IMG/VR virus record: IMGVR_UViG_3300042876_000983
Coordinates: 1 to 43,167 of that record
Source of the DNA: a virus
Reading direction: 5' to 3' (one strand)
Length of the DNA stretch: 43,167 bases
The notes under the pieces were generated by a model. It had not been told where the DNA came from and did not search any database. It saw only the letters and a list, made by a program, of their open reading frames with translations. Shown here one piece after another: positions 21,969-29,688 of this stretch. Position 1 is the stretch's first letter, and each line of letters begins with the position of its first letter. Position numbers and translations under genes: made by a program.

Positions 21969-23296
21969 ACATCAAGCACCTGCTCATAGCCTTGACCATC
22001 ACCCTGATCTTTTGCGCCCCCATGCTGGCAAAAGAGTTCTACCAGTTCCCGCAGGTCACGGACAGCCAGCTGCGCGATCTATTCCTGGTCCGCCGCCCGG
22101 CAGCTGCCGGATACAATAATAACACCGGCACGCGCAACATCTCAGCCAGCACGCTGTTCGGACAATTCAACAACTTCACCGGCAGCGCTCGCAGAGAACT
22201 TCGCCAAAAGCTGGGGGCAGACAAGTTCAGCCAGTTCAGTTCCTGGGCAGCGTCCGAGCTGGCCAAAAAGCACACCATTAGCGCCCACCAGGCCTATTCA
22301 ACTGCCGTGGCGCTGCAGCTGGCTGCCAAGGTATCGACCAACGACCCGCGTCTCTCCGACGCCCGCACGCCGCTGGCACACAGCCAGTCAGCGTCCACCA
22401 TCACCGGCCTGGCTACCGTGGCGACAACCGGCAGCTACCCGGATCTGTCAAACAAGCCGACCATACCAGTGGCCTGCGGCAGCGATCCTGCCACGGCCAT
22501 CTTCGACGGTGTGCCAGGAACGCCGGGAGCTCCAGGAGCACCGGGTGCAACAGGAGAGCGCGGCCATGCCGGCATCTCCATCTTCTGCAACATCTCCGGC
22601 CCGGTGCGCGCCTTTAGTTACGACACCGGCGGGCTCAATCCCTTCCCGCCGCTGCAGGCATTCGGCGCGCAGCTCTGGGAGGGTGCCACCCGGCTGGTGA
22701 TCCAGGCGTATGAATGGTGGACCGGCGGGCCCGGCAACACCGTTTCAGGATCCGGTACGGCTGCCACCTTTACCCCGTCGGTCAAGTCGGTCTTCAAGAA
22801 CCGCTCGACTAACAACTACGTAGCCGTCCAGGTCCGCTACTCCACGGCTCTCGGCGGTGGCAGGTACTGCCGCACCGGGATACCGATCAGCGTAACCCAG
22901 CCCGGCGCAAAAGGGGAGAAAGGTGATTCGGGCGTTGCCGTGGTGACCAAGTCGTCGGTTACCGACCAGTTCACCGCCCTGACGGCAGGCGGCAGCCCCA
23001 TGTATTTTTTCCCGGGAGACGGTCAGACCGATGCCACCCTGCAGATCGGCGTAGGCGACCTGCTGAAGAATCTCCGGCTGAAGATCCTCCCCAGCGGCAT
23101 GATCCTGATCATCCGGCCCGATGGGAAGTATGACTTCATGTATGACACCACCAGCCGCAAGCTGCGCCTCGGCAACTACTCTACGGCCTCAAGCCGGTCA
23201 AACGTGGTCATTGATAACACCGGCATGATCACCGGGTACAAGCGCAACGGCACAGTTGTAGCCTACACCCTGCACAGCTCGCTGGTGATCCGATGA
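21962..23296 (+). CDS. Exported collagen-like tail-fibre-type protein
   Basis: This 444-residue protein starts with a clear signal peptide (MVNIKHLLIALTITLIFCAP, cleavage near MLA/KEF), unusual for a virion fibre. A helical, Gln/Ser-rich region follows. Fibre-like TDPRLSDARTP-type text appears at about 127-165 (LSDARTPLAHSQ, YPDLSNKPTIP). A short collagen-like Gly-X-Y run then follows (GVPGTPGAPGAPGATGERG, about residues 183-201), with a second Gly-rich unit near 315. The C-terminus is beta-rich. It could be a trimeric fibre displayed on the lysogen surface or an unusual tail accessory. It is coupled to the next exported gene. Confidence 0.6.
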   Translation: MVNIKHLLIALTITLIFCAPMLAKEFYQFPQVTDSQLRDLFLVRRPAAAGYNNNTGTRNISASTLFGQFNNFTGSARRELRQKLGADKFSQFSSWAASELAKKHTISAHQAYSTAVALQLAAKVSTNDPRLSDARTPLAHSQSASTITGLATVATTGSYPDLSNKPTIPVACGSDPATAIFDGVPGTPGAPGAPGATGERGHAGISIFCNISGPVRAFSYDTGGLNPFPPLQAFGAQLWEGATRLVIQAYEWWTGGPGNTVSGSGTAATFTPSVKSVFKNRSTNNYVAVQVRYSTALGGGRYCRTGIPISVTQPGAKGEKGDSGVAVVTKSSVTDQFTALTAGGSPMYFFPGDGQTDATLQIGVGDLLKNLRLKILPSGMILIIRPDGKYDFMYDTTSRKLRLGNYSTASSRSNVVIDNTGMITGYKRNGTVVAYTLHSSLVIR

Positions 23297-23484
23297 AAGA
23301 GAACATCTTCATCGCCGCGGCGCTATTGTTCCTGTTCGTCCTGTTCGTCCTGGGCATCCTGTTTTCCGCCCGTCAGCTGGCCGAAGCACGGGAACCCTGC
23401 TACCGGCCGCCAACCGGCGAGTTTATCCGCAACACCTGCACCCGGGTACCGACGATTGAAAAGCCGTACTGCCCGATGCCATGA
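23293..23484 (+). CDS. Small single-pass membrane protein
   Basis: The protein is 63 residues long. A hydrophobic segment (IAAALLFLFVLFVLGILFSA, about 6-25) is followed by a Pro/Cys-rich extracytoplasmic tail with three cysteines. It overlaps the collagen-like gene by four bases and is followed by another exported protein, so the three may form an envelope unit. It could also be a late lysis (spanin-like) protein. The function is unknown. Confidence 0.55.
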   Translation: MKENIFIAAALLFLFVLFVLGILFSARQLAEAREPCYRPPTGEFIRNTCTRVPTIEKPYCPMP

Positions 23485-23502
23485 AAAAAGGAGAGTCGAA
23501 CC

Positions 23503-24177
23503 ATGAAAACCTTGCTGCTTTCCCTGCTCTGCCTGATCTGCATTACCACTGCTGCCGAAGCCAATTACAAACTCTGGGTACAGCCCCAGATCATCCCGGC
23601 CACCGTGCTGCGCGATTACGGCGACGGCCTGGTCTCCATCCCCAACCCGGAAGGGCGACTGCCGATCCCGGCCAATACCGTCTACAAGCCGGTCAACTAT
23701 GACCCTTATGCCGAGGCAGCCGACCGCCGCACCGTCATTTACGAGACTACGGAAGAGGGCAACACCGATGCCGAGATGTTCGCCGCCTGCCCCGGTCTCC
23801 GCGAGTACCGGGAAAAAGTCATCCGCTATGACGGGCAGTTGCAGATCAGCAAGCTGGACGGTGTCTATCAGTCCGGAGAGAAAGCCACCTGGCCGCAGCA
23901 GCGGGAAGAGGCCATGCGCTACGGCAATGACGGTTTTCAGAATACTCCCTACTGCGACAAGATCGCGCTGGCAGCAGGCATGGACCGGATCGAATACATA
24001 CTCTCGGTAAAGGCGAACATCGGCCCCTATGACGACAGCATCACCGCCATCCTCGGCACGCAGGTCGCGCTGATCCGCGCCATCTACGAGGCCCAGACCA
24101 TCGGCGGACTGCTCGCCATCCGCTGGCCCGAATCGGCCATGTCACCCAGCGGCATCTGGTCACCGGTTTCCCCGTAG
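23503..24177 (+). CDS. Exported hypothetical protein
   Basis: The 224-residue protein has a signal peptide (MKTLLLSLLCLICITTAAEA, cleavage after A20). ANYKLWVQPQIIPA follows, then DYGDGLVSIPNPEG. A helical second half contains paired cysteines (ACPGLREYR and YCDKIALAAG) and ends in WPESAMSPSGIWSPVSP. ATG 23503 has AAGGAG upstream. Proteins of similar layout occur next to fibre genes in other phages, but no function is assigned. A disulfide between the two Cys would fit periplasmic location. Confidence 0.6.
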   Translation: MKTLLLSLLCLICITTAAEANYKLWVQPQIIPATVLRDYGDGLVSIPNPEGRLPIPANTVYKPVNYDPYAEAADRRTVIYETTEEGNTDAEMFAACPGLREYREKVIRYDGQLQISKLDGVYQSGEKATWPQQREEAMRYGNDGFQNTPYCDKIALAAGMDRIEYILSVKANIGPYDDSITAILGTQVALIRAIYEAQTIGGLLAIRWPESAMSPSGIWSPVSP

Positions 24178-24270
24178 CACCCGCACCGCTCCGAGGCCCG
24201 CGGCTGTAGAGGCCTCCCACCGTGAAACCGCCACAGAGTGCTGCGGGGAACATATTTACAGGAGGGGCAT
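24178..24270. other. Short intergenic gap before the tail genes
   Basis: These 93 bases are GC-rich and hold no gene. CGAGGCCCGCGGCTGTAGAG and GGCCTCCC could form weak GC-rich pairings (GAGGCC/GGCCTC at 24196 and 24212). No T tract follows. A ribosome site, ACAGGAGGGG, precedes ATG 24271. Confidence 0.35.
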
Positions 24271-24426
24271 ATGAAAGTCATTGCAACCGAAAACGCCGGC
24301 TACTCGCAGCAGTTCCGCGCGGAGATCATCAAGGGGGAGGAGTACGACATCCCGGAAATGAAAACCTTGCCGACGTTTTTCAAGAAAGCGCGTGAAGACA
24401 AAAAACATACAGGAGGTGGAGAATAA
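24271..24426 (+). CDS. Small hypothetical protein upstream of the tail tube
   Basis: The frame encodes 51 residues; its ATG 24271 is preceded by AGGAGGGG. MKVIATENAGYSQQFRAEII and KGEEYDIPEMKTLPTFFKKA suggest a small, mixed alpha/beta, basic protein. It ends in HTGGGE exactly where the next gene's ribosome site (AGGAGGTGGAG) lies. Such small proteins are common before major tail proteins; no name can be given. Confidence 0.55.
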   Translation: MKVIATENAGYSQQFRAEIIKGEEYDIPEMKTLPTFFKKAREDKKHTGGGE

Positions 24427-25505
24427 TGCCCGGATCAGGATCTGAAGAGCTCGTCTATGGATACAAGAAAGGAGTCGCGTGGGGCACGGCTGTTGCCCTT
24501 GGCGTGCTCAACGGCTATCGCGGCCTGCCTGCCGTCATCAAGAGCACGCCGGGCAAGAATGTCGATGCTTCGGTCGGCCAGGTGTTCATGGTCGATGCTA
24601 CCCCGGGCGAGATCGTCACCACGGTTGATCTGCCTGCCTATGGCCGCTACGAGGACCCTGTCCGGTTTCTGCAGCTGGCCCAGTTTTTCGGCACGGCCGG
24701 AGTTCCGGCTACCCATGCCGCCGGCACTACCTCAAAAGACCATACCCTGAAGATGGCGAGCAACATCAACGGCAAGTTCGGCACTTTCGGCGCGAAATCG
24801 GGCCTGGGTGTGCAGGAGGTCCCCTCGTTCAAGCCGGACAAGGTCGTGTTCAAGTGGGAGACCGGCAAGCCGCTGGAGATCACCATTTCCGGCGTCGGTA
24901 TCGATGAAGTTACCACCTCGACCACCAACGACGGCACCACCTTTGCCAGCGTCACCGTGCCGACTGCCGCCATGAACAAGCGGATATACTCCGCCCAGAC
25001 GCAGCTCTGGATGAACGCACAGAGCGGCGGCGCCCTGGCCATCGGCGACAAGAAAGGTTATGCCTCCATTGAGTTGACCCTGGAGCGCAAGCTGAAGGGC
25101 TTTACCGGCTCCATCGTTTCGGCGGACACCAACCCGCGCGATCTGATCGATGAGCCGACCAACGATGCCGGGGAAGAGGGATGCATCACCGGCAGCCTGA
25201 AGATTACCTTCAACCGCGCTACCGACTTTGCCGGGTGGGCGGATGTCCGCGCCCTTACCCCCCAGAAAGCGGAAATCATCTGCACTGGCCCGATCATCGA
25301 AGGGTCTATCCCGTACCTGTTCAAGCTGCAGCTGCCGCACCTTTCGCCCAAAACCAGCGAGACTCCGCACGCCCGCGGCATCATGAATAACACCAGGGAG
25401 TACGATGTCTATGGCGCCCTGGCTGCACCAACCGGCATGCCGCTCAATACCGATCCGTGCTGGCTGTTCATGACCAATACCATAGCCACGGACTTGCTTG
25501 CTTAA
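24426..25505 (+). CDS. Major tail tube protein
   Basis: The 359-residue structural protein precedes the frameshifted tail chaperone and tape measure, the standard place for the tube subunit. It is rich in beta-prone segments (GFTGSIVSADTNPRDLID, CITGSLKITFNRATDFAG), with few cysteines and no membrane segment. It starts with MPGSGSEELVYGYKKGVAWG, typical of lambda/T5-type tube proteins of about this size. Its ribosome site is strong and the gene is followed by a GC-rich repeat that may end or stabilise its mRNA. Confidence 0.78.
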   Translation: MPGSGSEELVYGYKKGVAWGTAVALGVLNGYRGLPAVIKSTPGKNVDASVGQVFMVDATPGEIVTTVDLPAYGRYEDPVRFLQLAQFFGTAGVPATHAAGTTSKDHTLKMASNINGKFGTFGAKSGLGVQEVPSFKPDKVVFKWETGKPLEITISGVGIDEVTTSTTNDGTTFASVTVPTAAMNKRIYSAQTQLWMNAQSGGALAIGDKKGYASIELTLERKLKGFTGSIVSADTNPRDLIDEPTNDAGEEGCITGSLKITFNRATDFAGWADVRALTPQKAEIICTGPIIEGSIPYLFKLQLPHLSPKTSETPHARGIMNNTREYDVYGALAAPTGMPLNTDPCWLFMTNTIATDLLA

Positions 25506-25511
25506 GAACCG

Positions 25512-25565
25512 CTGGGGGCTCAGGGTTCGGGGTTCAGGCTTTTGCCCCTAGCCCCCAGCCCCCAG
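25512..25565 (+). repeat. GC-rich inverted repeat (CTGGGGGCT / AGCCCCCAG)
   Basis: CTGGGGGCT (25512-25520) is complementary to AGCCCCCAG, which occurs twice on the right (25550-25558 and 25557-25565). A long hairpin can form, with T-rich text (GGCTTTTGCCCC) in the loop. It sits between the tail tube and the tail chaperone. The reiterated GGGGCT/AGCCCC units resemble dispersed intergenic repeats of high-GC bacterial genomes. It could act as an attenuator lowering transcription after the tube gene. Confidence 0.55.
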
Positions 25566-25597
25566 CCCCGAGCGATTCACCATAAAGGAGTTTCACA

Positions 25598-25999
25598 ATG
25601 GATGTATCACGTTTGCGCAAGGGCGAAATCAAAGCCTGGGTCCCGGTAGACGACGAGGTGAAGATCTTCTGCCGCTTCATCGATCAGACCGAATGGGAAG
25701 AGCTGCAAAAGGAGGCGGCCACCACGGAGGTCGTCGATATCAAAACCGTCGAGACCAAAGCCACCCCTGACCAGCTGGAGTTCCGCCACCTGCTCGGCCG
25801 CCGGGTTGTGCTCGATATACAAGGCCTGACCGATGGCGTGGACGGTGAAGGTGAGCCGCTGCCGCTGGCGATCACCCCGGAAAACATCGACATGCTTATG
25901 GACGGCTGGACCGAGTTCCGCTTGGCCGTCATGGGAACGCCGCTCATGCTGAAGAGGATGGTGCAGCTGCAGGCGGAGCAGGAAACAAAAAACTCTTAG
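25598..25999 (+). CDS. Tail assembly chaperone, short form (gpG-like)
   Basis: This is a 133-residue protein beginning MDVSRLRKGEIKAWVPVDDE, directly before the overlapping second frame and the tape measure. Size, acidic/helical character and the slippery site near its 3' end identify it as the zero-frame tail chaperone (lambda gpG analogue) that coats the tape measure during assembly. ATG 25598 has AAAGGAG upstream. The frame ends at TAG 25997-25999, six bases after the slippery heptamer's first codon. Confidence 0.8.
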   Translation: MDVSRLRKGEIKAWVPVDDEVKIFCRFIDQTEWEELQKEAATTEVVDIKTVETKATPDQLEFRHLLGRRVVLDIQGLTDGVDGEGEPLPLAITPENIDMLMDGWTEFRLAVMGTPLMLKRMVQLQAEQETKNS

Positions 26000-26313
26000 C
26001 GCACGTTGCCGCGGCTGCCGTCTATACGGCGGTCAGCTGCGAAGCGTGCGCGGATGCGGAAGAGCAGGACGGCATCATTCCGCCATGCAAGACCGATACC
26101 GGATGCTGGATCCCGCCGGTCTCCGGCAAGGGCCGCCGGATACTGATCCTGCGCAGTATGCGGGTAAGGCTCGAAGGGCTGATCGATCCGGCTACGGTCT
26201 GCCGGACTTTCGAAGCGGAGCACGGCAGCCTTTCCTGGCACGACCTGGAACTGCTGGCAACGGTTGAAGAGTACCTGAAGGAAAACGGACCGGGAGAAGA
26301 GAGCGATGGCTAA
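25598..26313 (+). CDS. Tail assembly chaperone, -1 frameshift product (gpGT-like)
   Basis: At 25987-25993 the zero frame reads ACA AAA AAC, that is the heptamer A AAA AAC, a classic -1 slippery site, six bases before the zero-frame stop. After slipping, the frame continues LLAHVAAAAVYTAVSCEACA..., is open for about 105 codons and ends GEESDG at TAA 26311-26313, overlapping the tape-measure start (ATG 26306). The extension has no start or ribosome site of its own. This is the lambda G/GT arrangement: the long form links chaperone, tape measure and tube. The extension carries four Cys and a basic RILILRSMRVRLEGL segment. Confidence 0.82.
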
Positions 26314-28843
26314 GGATGTCAAGTTCGTCATATCCGCCTCGGCGGCCAGCGCCGAAGCAGAGCTGCGCAAGCTACAGGCCACCGGCAAGACGGTTAGCGA
26401 TCGCCTGACGGGCGATTTCCAGCAGCTCGGCATCAAGTCCACCATGGCCATTGAGCAGGAACGAACGGCCGTGGTCAACGCCTTCAACCGGATCAAGGCT
26501 TCCGGCGTCGCCTCGTTCCAGGAGATCAAGCAGGCCGAGGCGGCCATGCAGGCCAAGCTGCTGGAGCTCTCCGGAGACGCCCGCAAAGTCGGCCGCGATG
26601 TCGACGGCATCGGCAACAGCTTTGCCGACCTGAAGGGGATCATTGCCACAGTCGGTATCGGCCTGATGGTGCGCGATATCGTGCAGGCCCGGGCCGAGCT
26701 GGACAAGATGACTAGCGCTCTGAATGTTTCAACCGGCAATAAGCTTCAGGGTGCCGACAGTCTTCGTTTTATTCGAGAAGAAGCCGATAGGCTTGGGTTG
26801 AGCTTGCAAACATCAGCTACTGATTTCGGTAAACTTGCATCATCAGTAAAAGGTACCGTTGTGGAGGGTAATGGTGCCAGAGAAATGTTTACTGGTATTA
26901 CTGAAGGGTTAAGCGCCTTGCAGTTGACAGCTGACCAGCAAAGTTCAGTATGGGCACAGATAACACAAGGAATAAACAAAGGGAATCTGGAGTTAGAAGA
27001 TTTAAAGATCATTGCTGAAGCGGGTATCCCCGTATTTAGGATGTTGGCTGAGTCTATGGGGAGAACGCAACCTGAAATCATGAAAATGATCAGCAATGGC
27101 GAACTTCTGGCTACAAACGTTTATCCAAAATTAGCAGCATCGATGCATAAAGCATATGGCAAAGAAGCCGAGTTAGCTGCAAAAGACACTCGATCAGAAC
27201 TTAATAAACTGGAAACAGCCATATTTAATCTGAAGAGCCAGGCAAGCAGCGGCGATACAATCCCAAAGATGATCAGGAAGGCTACTGCGGCTACCGAAGA
27301 GCTGAGCAAAAACCTGGACGTGGCAGCAGCCGGACTTGCCGTCTTGACCGGAGCCGCGGCTCTCAGCGGCATCCAGGCGCTGGTTGCCAATATGTCCCGA
27401 CTAGCCGCGCTCTCCTCGGTAGGTACGGCCGGGCTTTTCGGCGCGGCAGCAGCAGGCGGTTATGCCGTCGGCAAATACATCGACCACAAGTGGAATATTT
27501 CCGGAATCGTGGACTACGAGAAGGAGATGAAGCGGGCTGAAGAAGCGGACCGCAACCTGGCGGCCGCCATGGAGAGAAAGACCGCTGCTGCCAACAAGGT
27601 GAAGGCTTCGCAGGAGATCAACATCAAGCAGCAGCAGAAGCTGACTGCCGCCCTGCAGGAATACGAGAAAACCATTGCCTCGGTCGGCAAGGCCGAGATG
27701 GAAATGGCCAAGGCGGGCTTTACCGCCGACCTGGCGAAACAGACCGGCGGTATGTCCAACCTGGGCGGGCCGATCCAGTCTTACCTGGCAGTGGTCAACG
27801 AGGCCTATGCCAAGCAGCTGGAGCTGGAAAAGGCCATCGGCCAGGCGCTGTTCCGGATCGGGGCAGAGCAGAAGATCATTGCCCAGCAGAACGTGCAGAC
27901 CGCGCAGGTGGAAAAGGCTGCGGCCGCTTCCCGGCTCGACGCCTGGCAGCAGTATTACGACAGCCTCAAGACCATGCACTCTGCCACCATGCAGACCATG
28001 CAGAAGCAGCAGGCCGATCTGTTTCAGATCCGGATGACTACTGCCGATCTGGCCTCGCAGGTCAAGGCAAAGCTGCTCTCTCCCATGGAGAAGTATTACG
28101 CCGACATGGCGGCACTGGATCAGAAACAGAAGCTGGCTGCATCGCTCGGCACGGAAGAGAAGATCAGTATGCTGCAGTCGGTGCAACAGGCCTGGTCGAA
28201 CCTGACCAACGAGATCAAGGACGGCGACAATACCGTGGTCAGCCAGGCCCAGGCCGTGGCCACTGCACTCGGCAAGATCAAGAGCGTAGGGGCAGAGTTG
28301 GAGGCGGAAAAGGCCAACCAGATTGCCACCAGCGCCGCCAACCTGGGCAACATCACCACTGCCATGAAGGCCGCAGCCGACCAGGTTGACGAGCATCGCC
28401 GCAAAGTGATGGAGCTGGACAACACCATCGCCAACCTGAACCGTACTTTTGCCCTGAACATGGATGACAAGGCCTCCCCGGTGATAGACCGGATCAAGGC
28501 GGCGCTGGACGGCATCAGGGACAAGACCGTCACCATCACCACCAACTACGTCTCCAGCTATGGCGGAGCATCTGGATATGCCGATATCCCTTCCTACGAT
28601 GTCGGCACGCCGTTCGTGCCGAAAACCGGTCCGGCGCTGGTCCACTTCGGAGAGCGGATCACCACCGCGAAAGATAATGCCAGTGGTAACTTTGGCGGTG
28701 GTAATACCATCAACGTCGGCGGAGTGAACTTCAATATCCCCAACGTCACCAACCAGAGCACGGCAGACGACCTGGTCAATGCCGCTTTTCCTAAACTGGC
28801 TGCCAAGCTGGACGATTACCAGCGCCGCAAGCGTGCGGCATGA
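26306..28843 (+). CDS. Tape measure protein
   Basis: The 845-residue protein sets tail length and is ejected with DNA. The N-terminus is helical (VKFVISASAASAEAELRKLQ). A TMP-specific domain lies at about 125-260 (SALNVSTGNKLQGADSLRFI; ITQGINKGNLELEDLKIIAE). A hydrophobic stretch at about 340-385 could cross the membrane, followed by long coiled coils rich in Gln/Ala/Lys. It ends with a glycine-rich tail (GGGNTINVGGVNFNIPNV). Bases from about 26725 to 27290 are distinctly AT-richer than the flanks, pointing to recombination within the gene. Its start overlaps the frameshift product and its stop overlaps the next gene. Confidence 0.88.
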   Translation: MAKDVKFVISASAASAEAELRKLQATGKTVSDRLTGDFQQLGIKSTMAIEQERTAVVNAFNRIKASGVASFQEIKQAEAAMQAKLLELSGDARKVGRDVDGIGNSFADLKGIIATVGIGLMVRDIVQARAELDKMTSALNVSTGNKLQGADSLRFIREEADRLGLSLQTSATDFGKLASSVKGTVVEGNGAREMFTGITEGLSALQLTADQQSSVWAQITQGINKGNLELEDLKIIAEAGIPVFRMLAESMGRTQPEIMKMISNGELLATNVYPKLAASMHKAYGKEAELAAKDTRSELNKLETAIFNLKSQASSGDTIPKMIRKATAATEELSKNLDVAAAGLAVLTGAAALSGIQALVANMSRLAALSSVGTAGLFGAAAAGGYAVGKYIDHKWNISGIVDYEKEMKRAEEADRNLAAAMERKTAAANKVKASQEINIKQQQKLTAALQEYEKTIASVGKAEMEMAKAGFTADLAKQTGGMSNLGGPIQSYLAVVNEAYAKQLELEKAIGQALFRIGAEQKIIAQQNVQTAQVEKAAAASRLDAWQQYYDSLKTMHSATMQTMQKQQADLFQIRMTTADLASQVKAKLLSPMEKYYADMAALDQKQKLAASLGTEEKISMLQSVQQAWSNLTNEIKDGDNTVVSQAQAVATALGKIKSVGAELEAEKANQIATSAANLGNITTAMKAAADQVDEHRRKVMELDNTIANLNRTFALNMDDKASPVIDRIKAALDGIRDKTVTITTNYVSSYGGASGYADIPSYDVGTPFVPKTGPALVHFGERITTAKDNASGNFGGGNTINVGGVNFNIPNVTNQSTADDLVNAAFPKLAAKLDDYQRRKRAA

Positions 28844-29688
28844 GCGAGTTCGACACCCTCGATATCCTCGGCCTCTATGCCGAGGACTACACCGAGCCGG
28901 AGACGCTCCCTGCCGCTCACCTGGTCTGCGGCGAGACCAGCGTTACCTTTTCGCGCCAGCCAGGCTATGGCGAGTTCGAGTTGATCTTCCACGGGGCGGT
29001 TGAAAAGGCCGGAGGCGGCACGCTGGTTGCCTATCCGCCTATCATTCAGGAGATGATCCTGCGCCAGCCGCTCCGGATCAACGGCGCGAGCAAAACCGAC
29101 CTGGAGTCGTTTTTCAATGTCACCGTGCGGGGCATTGCCGAAACCTTTACTTACAACAACGCCAATATCGGCCCGGCTCTCACGGTCCGCTTTGCCGAGC
29201 CGACCCTGCCCGCCTTCGAGGAGGTCGGCTTCGACCAGTACGCGGCTGAGCTGGCGCTGCGCATTGCCGTTAATTACCCCCAGCTCGACCCCTCTACCTA
29301 TCCCGGCACGGCCTACAGCGGCAACCGCTTTACCCTCGGCACGGCGGAGATCCGCATGCCGCTTCCACTGCGTAGCGGCAGCGGCCATGAAACCGAGCGC
29401 CGCCAGAGCCTGCAGCGTGACAGCGCCGCCGGACATATCGCCTACGAGCGCAGCCGCACCTATCAGAAAAAACACCAGTACCCGGTCATTCTCACCGCCG
29501 CCCAGTTCGTCGATCTGCAGGCGTTCTTCTTCACCTTCGTTCATGGCCGCCATCGCCAGTTCACCTGGACCGACGAAAACGCCACAGCCAGAACCATGCG
29601 GCTCGGGGCAGACCGGATCAAGGTCAAGCAGCTCGGCATAAACCGCTTCAGCACCGATCTGCCGCTACTTGAGGAGGTGGCCGTATGA
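28840..29688 (+). CDS. Distal tail protein-like minor tail protein
   Basis: The 282-residue beta-rich protein directly follows the tape measure, where distal-tail (Dit-like) or lambda gpM/L-like proteins lie. The sequence has no cysteines apart from one near residue 30 and contains RRQSLQRDSAAGHIAYERSR. Its end (PVILTAAQFVDLQAFFFTFV, then HGRHRQFTWTDENATARTMR) looks like the C-terminal strands of tail-tip hub proteins. It is coupled at both ends by 4-base overlaps. Confidence 0.6.
   Translation: MSEFDTLDILGLYAEDYTEPETLPAAHLVCGETSVTFSRQPGYGEFELIFHGAVEKAGGGTLVAYPPIIQEMILRQPLRINGASKTDLESFFNVTVRGIAETFTYNNANIGPALTVRFAEPTLPAFEEVGFDQYAAELALRIAVNYPQLDPSTYPGTAYSGNRFTLGTAEIRMPLPLRSGSGHETERRQSLQRDSAAGHIAYERSRTYQKKHQYPVILTAAQFVDLQAFFFTFVHGRHRQFTWTDENATARTMRLGADRIKVKQLGINRFSTDLPLLEEVAV

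Noticed and set aside
27401-28645. Long minus-strand frame opposite the tape measure
   Set aside because: Antisense shadow with no plausible start site or domain; the sense strand is a typical tape measure.
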